Origin: Streptomyces flavofungini
GTDB taxonomy: Bacteria > Actinomycetota > Actinomycetes > Streptomycetales > Streptomycetaceae
Direction of reading: 5' to 3'
Assembly: GCF_030388665.1 (NCBI RefSeq)
Contig: NZ_CP128846.1
Coordinates: 7,266,501-7,330,500 of the forward strand
Length of the DNA: 64,000 bases
The position numbers and the translations under genes were made by a program. Shown here in pieces: positions 60,544 through 64,000 of the stretch. A model generated the notes under the pieces. The model had not been told where the DNA came from, searched no databases, and saw only the letters and a program-made list of their open reading frames with translations. Numbering within the stretch: position 1 is the first letter of the stretch; each line of letters starts with the position of its first letter.

Positions 60544-61800
60544 TCAGTCCTGGTCCAGGTGCATGTCCGCGGCCTCGACCTCTTCGCGGGTGATGCCCAG
60601 GAGATACAGGACGGTGTCGAGGAAGGGGACGTTCACCGCGGTGTGGGCGGCCTCGCGGACCATCGGCTTGGCGTTGAAGGCGACGCCGAGACCGGCGGCG
60701 TTGAGCATGTCCAGGTCGTTGGCGCCGTCACCGATCGCCACGGTCTGCTCCAGCGGAACGCCCGCCTCGGCGGCGAAGCGGCGCAGCAGCCGGGCCTTGC
60801 CCGCGCGGTCGACGATCTCGCCGGTCACCCTGCCGGTGAGCCTGCCGTCGACGATCTCCAGGGTGTTGGCGTGCGCGAAGTCCAGGCCGAGACGTTCCTT
60901 CAGGTCGTCGGTGACCTGGGTGAAGCCGCCCGAGACGACGCCGACCTGATAGCCGAGGCGCTTGAGGGTGCGGATGAGCGTACGCGCGCCGGGGGTCAGC
61001 CGGACCTCGGTCCTGACCTTGTCCACGGCGGACACGTCCAGGTCCTTGAGCAGGGCGACCCGCGCGTGCAGGGACTCCTCGAAGTCCAGCTCGCCGCGCA
61101 TGGCCGCCGTGGTCACGGCGGCGACCTCCTCCTCGCAGCCCGCGTGCGCGGCGAAGAGCTCGATCACCTCGTCCTGGATCAGGGTCGAGTCGACGTCCAT
61201 CACGACCAGGCGCTGGGCGCGGCGGTGCAGGCCCGCCGCCACGACCGCGATGTCCACGCCGAGGGCGTGTGCCTCCGTCGCGAGGGCGGTGCGCAGCGGC
61301 TCGGTCTCCGTGCCGGAGACGGCGAACTCCACCGCGGTGACCGGGTACTTGGCGAGGCGGAAGACGCGGTCGATGTTGCCGCCCGTCCCCGTGATGCAGG
61401 CGGCGATCGCGGCTGTCGACTCCGCGGTCAGGGGGTGGCCGAGGACCGTCACCAGGGAGCGGCCGAGGCCGCGCGGGCGGTTGTCGCCGTGGCCCGAGAT
61501 GATCTCGGCCTGGAGCTTCACGGACTCCGCCCAGCTGTGGACGGTGGCCCGCAGGTCGCCCTCCATGCCCGGCGGCGGGGCGGTGACCAGGGCGCACAGC
61601 ACTATCCGGCCACGGGTCACGACCTGCTCGATGTCGACGACGTCGACGGAGTACGCGGCCAAGGTGTCGAAGAGTCCGGCGGTGATGCCTGGGCGGTCCT
61701 TGCCGAAGATCTTGACCAGAAGGGTGGGGAGGTCGGCGGGGGCGCCGGGACCTGCTGCGGTGGGATCGCCGGAGGTCGGCGTGGGCGTCGAGGCACTCAT
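60544..61800 (-). CDS. serB: Phosphoserine phosphatase SerB
   Basis: A 418-residue enzyme for the last step of serine synthesis. Two N-terminal ACT-like domains (about 28-100 and 112-190, the first with VKIFGKDRPGITAGLFDTLA) precede the HAD phosphatase: nucleophile motif VVMDVDSTLIQDEVIE near residue 205, SGGFT, and GDGANDLDMLNAAGLG near residue 360. ATG 61800 is preferred over GTG 61812. The two ACT domains suggest serine feedback. Not in an operon. Confidence 0.95.
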   Translation of the reverse strand: MSASTPTPTSGDPTAAGPGAPADLPTLLVKIFGKDRPGITAGLFDTLAAYSVDVVDIEQVVTRGRIVLCALVTAPPPGMEGDLRATVHSWAESVKLQAEIISGHGDNRPRGLGRSLVTVLGHPLTAESTAAIAACITGTGGNIDRVFRLAKYPVTAVEFAVSGTETEPLRTALATEAHALGVDIAVVAAGLHRRAQRLVVMDVDSTLIQDEVIELFAAHAGCEEEVAAVTTAAMRGELDFEESLHARVALLKDLDVSAVDKVRTEVRLTPGARTLIRTLKRLGYQVGVVSGGFTQVTDDLKERLGLDFAHANTLEIVDGRLTGRVTGEIVDRAGKARLLRRFAAEAGVPLEQTVAIGDGANDLDMLNAAGLGVAFNAKPMVREAAHTAVNVPFLDTVLYLLGITREEVEAADMHLDQD

Positions 61801-62044
61801 GGTGATCCCCACGGTAGCGGGCCGGGTCGGCTCGGTGGTGGGGCTGTCCGGTCCTCGGACGGAGGTACGCCGGACGCTCGGGGTCCCTTTGCCCGGGTGC
61901 CTCGGGCGGGCTGTCGCTCGTTCATCTGCGGGCTGCGGGCCCGGCGGCGCGTGTCTGCCCCTGCCCCGGGCCGCGCCCCGCCTCAGACAGCTCCCAACCC
62001 CTCCACCCCGCCTCAGACAGCCCCCTCAGCCCCGCGGCTAAGCC

Positions 62045-64000
62045 CTACCGCTTCCTCGGCCCCCGACCCGACGGCGGCGGAGGCGGCGGAGGGGGAGGCG
62101 GCGGCGGAGGCCACTCCTCCTCACCCCCGCGGCCCCGCCTGGGCCTCTCACCCGTCGGCGGCACCACAGGGCCCGCCACCGTGGGCGCCCCGCTCACCTG
62201 CGGAGGCACCCCACCGGCCCGGGGCGGCGGCGGACCACCGGCTCGCGGCGGACGTCCACCCGCCGACGGCGCCCCACGACCCGCCGCGGGAGGTGCCCCA
62301 CCCCCGGCAGGAGCGCCCCCGCCAGAGGCACCGCCACCAGGGCCACCCGCACCCGCACCCGCATTCTGACCCGGCATCGGACCCGGTCCTGGCCCCTGCC
62401 CCGGCCTCCGGTCCCGCAACTCCTCCGGTACCCGGAGATACGGGTTGGTCTCCGCCCGAGGCGGCCGATAGGGCCTGCTCTCCCGGTAGGGCCCCGCCCC
62501 GTGGGCGCCGGGCACCAACTGCTGCTCCCGCCCCGCCCCCGGCACGTCCTCCTCGGCGTCACCGCCCGCGAGCGCCAGTGGCGCCGCCTGGCTCCCGGCC
62601 GCCCCGGTGGCCCGGGCGAGGAGCGCCCCCACGGCCCCTGCGGCCACGCCCCACACCGCCCCGAGGAGCAGCGCCATGCCCAGCCTGCCGTGCAGTTCGA
62701 GCCCGGCGCCGAAGCCGTCGAAGCCGAGCACCGACACCGACGCGTCGGCGGACACCTCCGACAGCCAGGCCATCAGCGGCAGCGCGACCGCCGTGACCAG
62801 GCCGAGCCACAGCGCGCAGCGGGCCGCGAAGCCGACGGCGCCGACGTCCCGTGCCGAGGTGACGCCAGGACCCAGCGGGGTGCGTACGGCGGTGAGGACC
62901 CCGGCGAAGAGCATCATGACGATCGCCGCGACCGCGAGCAGCCAGACCCGGTCGTCCAGCTCGGCGAGGCGTCCCACGGTCAGGGGCTTGTTCGTGTCCC
63001 CGCGCAGCAGGTCGTCCACCGGGTCCGGCAGGAACCGCGCCAGGGGGCCCTTCACCTCGCCGTCGTAGGGGACGAAGAGCCCCACGGGCAGGCCGAGGAA
63101 CACACCGTTCGGGGTGCCGAGCAGCGCGCCGCCGGCCACCCGCTTCGGGTTGTCGTCGCCGATCATCGCGTACGCCGCCGCCGTGAGCCCGGCGACCACT
63201 GCCATCAGGACCACGGTGACCAGCGCGGACGCGGCCGGCCGCAGCAGCCGGTGGAGGGCGCCGAGGCCGGGCGGCAGGGGAGTGCGGCGGGAGGCGAGGA
63301 GGGCGATGAGGAGCACGGCGACGACCCAGAGGCCGCCGCCGAGCAGGGTGGCCCCGGTGTCGACCGTGAAGCCCACGGCGGCCTTCGCCTCGACGAGGTC
63401 GCCGAGCCGGTCGGGCAGCAGCCCGCCGATGTCCCCGATGCCGCCGATGTCCTTGAGGCCGTCGGGAATCCGGTCGGCGATACCGTCGGGAAGATTGTCC
63501 AGACCTTTGTCGAGCCCTTTGTCGATTCCCTTGTCGATACCGAGCTGTTTGCCGTCGATCGTGATGACATCGTGTCCGGCCCAGGCGAGACCGCCGAGCA
63601 TGCCGAGAAACAGGACGATCACGGCACCCGCGCGGGCCACGAGTTCGGCGGGTGAGATCACAACTCCCGCGCCGCGCAGCGAACGCAAGAAGAAGTAGGA
63701 GAGCAGCACGGCGCCCACAAGGCTCACTCCCAGCGGGGTGACCTCGATGGCCGTCGTCGCCTCCGCGCCCTTGAGGCCGAAGGCCGACACGTCACCGGAC
63801 GGGGTGACGGAACCGCCGACGCCCAGGGCGATCGCCGCGGCCGTCATCGGTCCGAGCGACCCGGCGGAGTCCGCGCCGAGCAGGTGCAGGCCGAGCGCCG
63901 CCGTGCCCGCCATGCCGATCAGCGCCCAACTGACCGCGGCGAGCGCGGAGAGCAGGACATCGCCCCAGGGCACACCCCGCCGTACGTCCTTGTGTCCGCC
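62045..64000 (-). CDS. Streptophobe family membrane protein (5' end uncertain)
   Basis: A protein of at least 642 residues that runs open to the window edge (GTG 63973 is possible but the frame continues). The body has about 10 hydrophobic segments (first: LSALAAVSWALIGMAGTAAL), and I recall the family name streptophobe for this Streptomyces-specific type. A central loop holds IDKGIDKGLDKGLDNLPDG, a short repeat. The last 170 residues are Pro/Gly-rich with a run of prolines, and probably cytoplasmic or disordered. Function unknown. Confidence 0.82.
   Translation of the reverse strand, partial: GGHKDVRRGVPWGDVLLSALAAVSWALIGMAGTAALGLHLLGADSAGSLGPMTAAAIALGVGGSVTPSGDVSAFGLKGAEATTAIEVTPLGVSLVGAVLLSYFFLRSLRGAGVVISPAELVARAGAVIVLFLGMLGGLAWAGHDVITIDGKQLGIDKGIDKGLDKGLDNLPDGIADRIPDGLKDIGGIGDIGGLLPDRLGDLVEAKAAVGFTVDTGATLLGGGLWVVAVLLIALLASRRTPLPPGLGALHRLLRPAASALVTVVLMAVVAGLTAAAYAMIGDDNPKRVAGGALLGTPNGVFLGLPVGLFVPYDGEVKGPLARFLPDPVDDLLRGDTNKPLTVGRLAELDDRVWLLAVAAIVMMLFAGVLTAVRTPLGPGVTSARDVGAVGFAARCALWLGLVTAVALPLMAWLSEVSADASVSVLGFDGFGAGLELHGRLGMALLLGAVWGVAAGAVGALLARATGAAGSQAAPLALAGGDAEEDVPGAGREQQLVPGAHGAGPYRESRPYRPPRAETNPYLRVPEELRDRRPGQGPGPGPMPGQNAGAGAGGPGGGASGGGAPAGGGAPPAAGRGAPSAGGRPPRAGGPPPPRAGGVPPQVSGAPTVAGPVVPPTGERPRRGRGGEEEWPPPPPPPPPPPPPSGRGPRKR

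Overview
The window is high-GC actinobacterial chromosome, almost certainly from a Streptomyces. The evidence is the codon use (nearly every third base G or C, TTA codons almost absent), the many GTG and TTG starts, and lineage-typical proteins: a DUF397/helix-turn-helix pair, the small nucleoid protein Gbn, a streptophobe-type membrane protein, an SGM_5486-type micropeptide and DUF3099. From memory, the gene order (cobN, pit, gbn, Asp23 genes, actP, moaA, tyrS, fabG-fabI, serB) matches the conserved core around SCO1808-SCO1849 of S. coelicolor. Most of the window is therefore core rather than island.

Left part (1-18 kb): a cobalamin operon (cbiB-cobQ-cobN, cobN cut by the window edge) reads leftward behind a B12 riboswitch. 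Next is a small regulatory locus with DUF397, two membrane proteins and an XRE regulator; two of its genes carry TTA codons. It is followed by a phosphate transporter with a PHO box, a class II aldolase, an alpha/beta hydrolase, a large unknown protein, a VOC protein and a zinc metallopeptidase. An ABC-F ATPase follows, preceded by a 7-codon leader that looks leaderless. Then comes gbn, behind a dense cluster of GATC sites.

Middle (18-45 kb): an enoyl-CoA hydratase homologue; an Asp23/AmaP envelope-stress-like cluster; an SDR plus GH15 pair; SURF1; and a gene-poor patch with a decayed IS701-like transposase fragment and tandem repeats beside an S53 peptidase lipoprotein. After a DEDDh exonuclease comes a tight four-gene catabolic-looking operon (acetoacetate decarboxylase-like, SDR, two amidohydrolases). 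It is divergent from a TetR gene, with a clean palindrome between them; its substrate is unknown, and it is the best candidate here for an undescribed pathway. VIT, sterol-desaturase-like, lysoplasmalogenase-like, CopD and CoA-transferase genes follow. Next are two tandemly duplicated secreted subtilases ending in a calcium-loop-like motif.

Right part (45-64 kb): DUF485-actP acetate uptake with a perfect match to the Streptomyces Crp consensus; moaA; small conserved proteins; tyrS; tldD-tldE; fabG-fabI of type II fatty-acid synthesis; and a FadR-type GntR regulator divergent from a CynX/NimT-like MFS transporter. The window ends with a SixA-type phosphatase, serB and a streptophobe protein that runs off the end. 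Strong stem-loops separate most transcription units.
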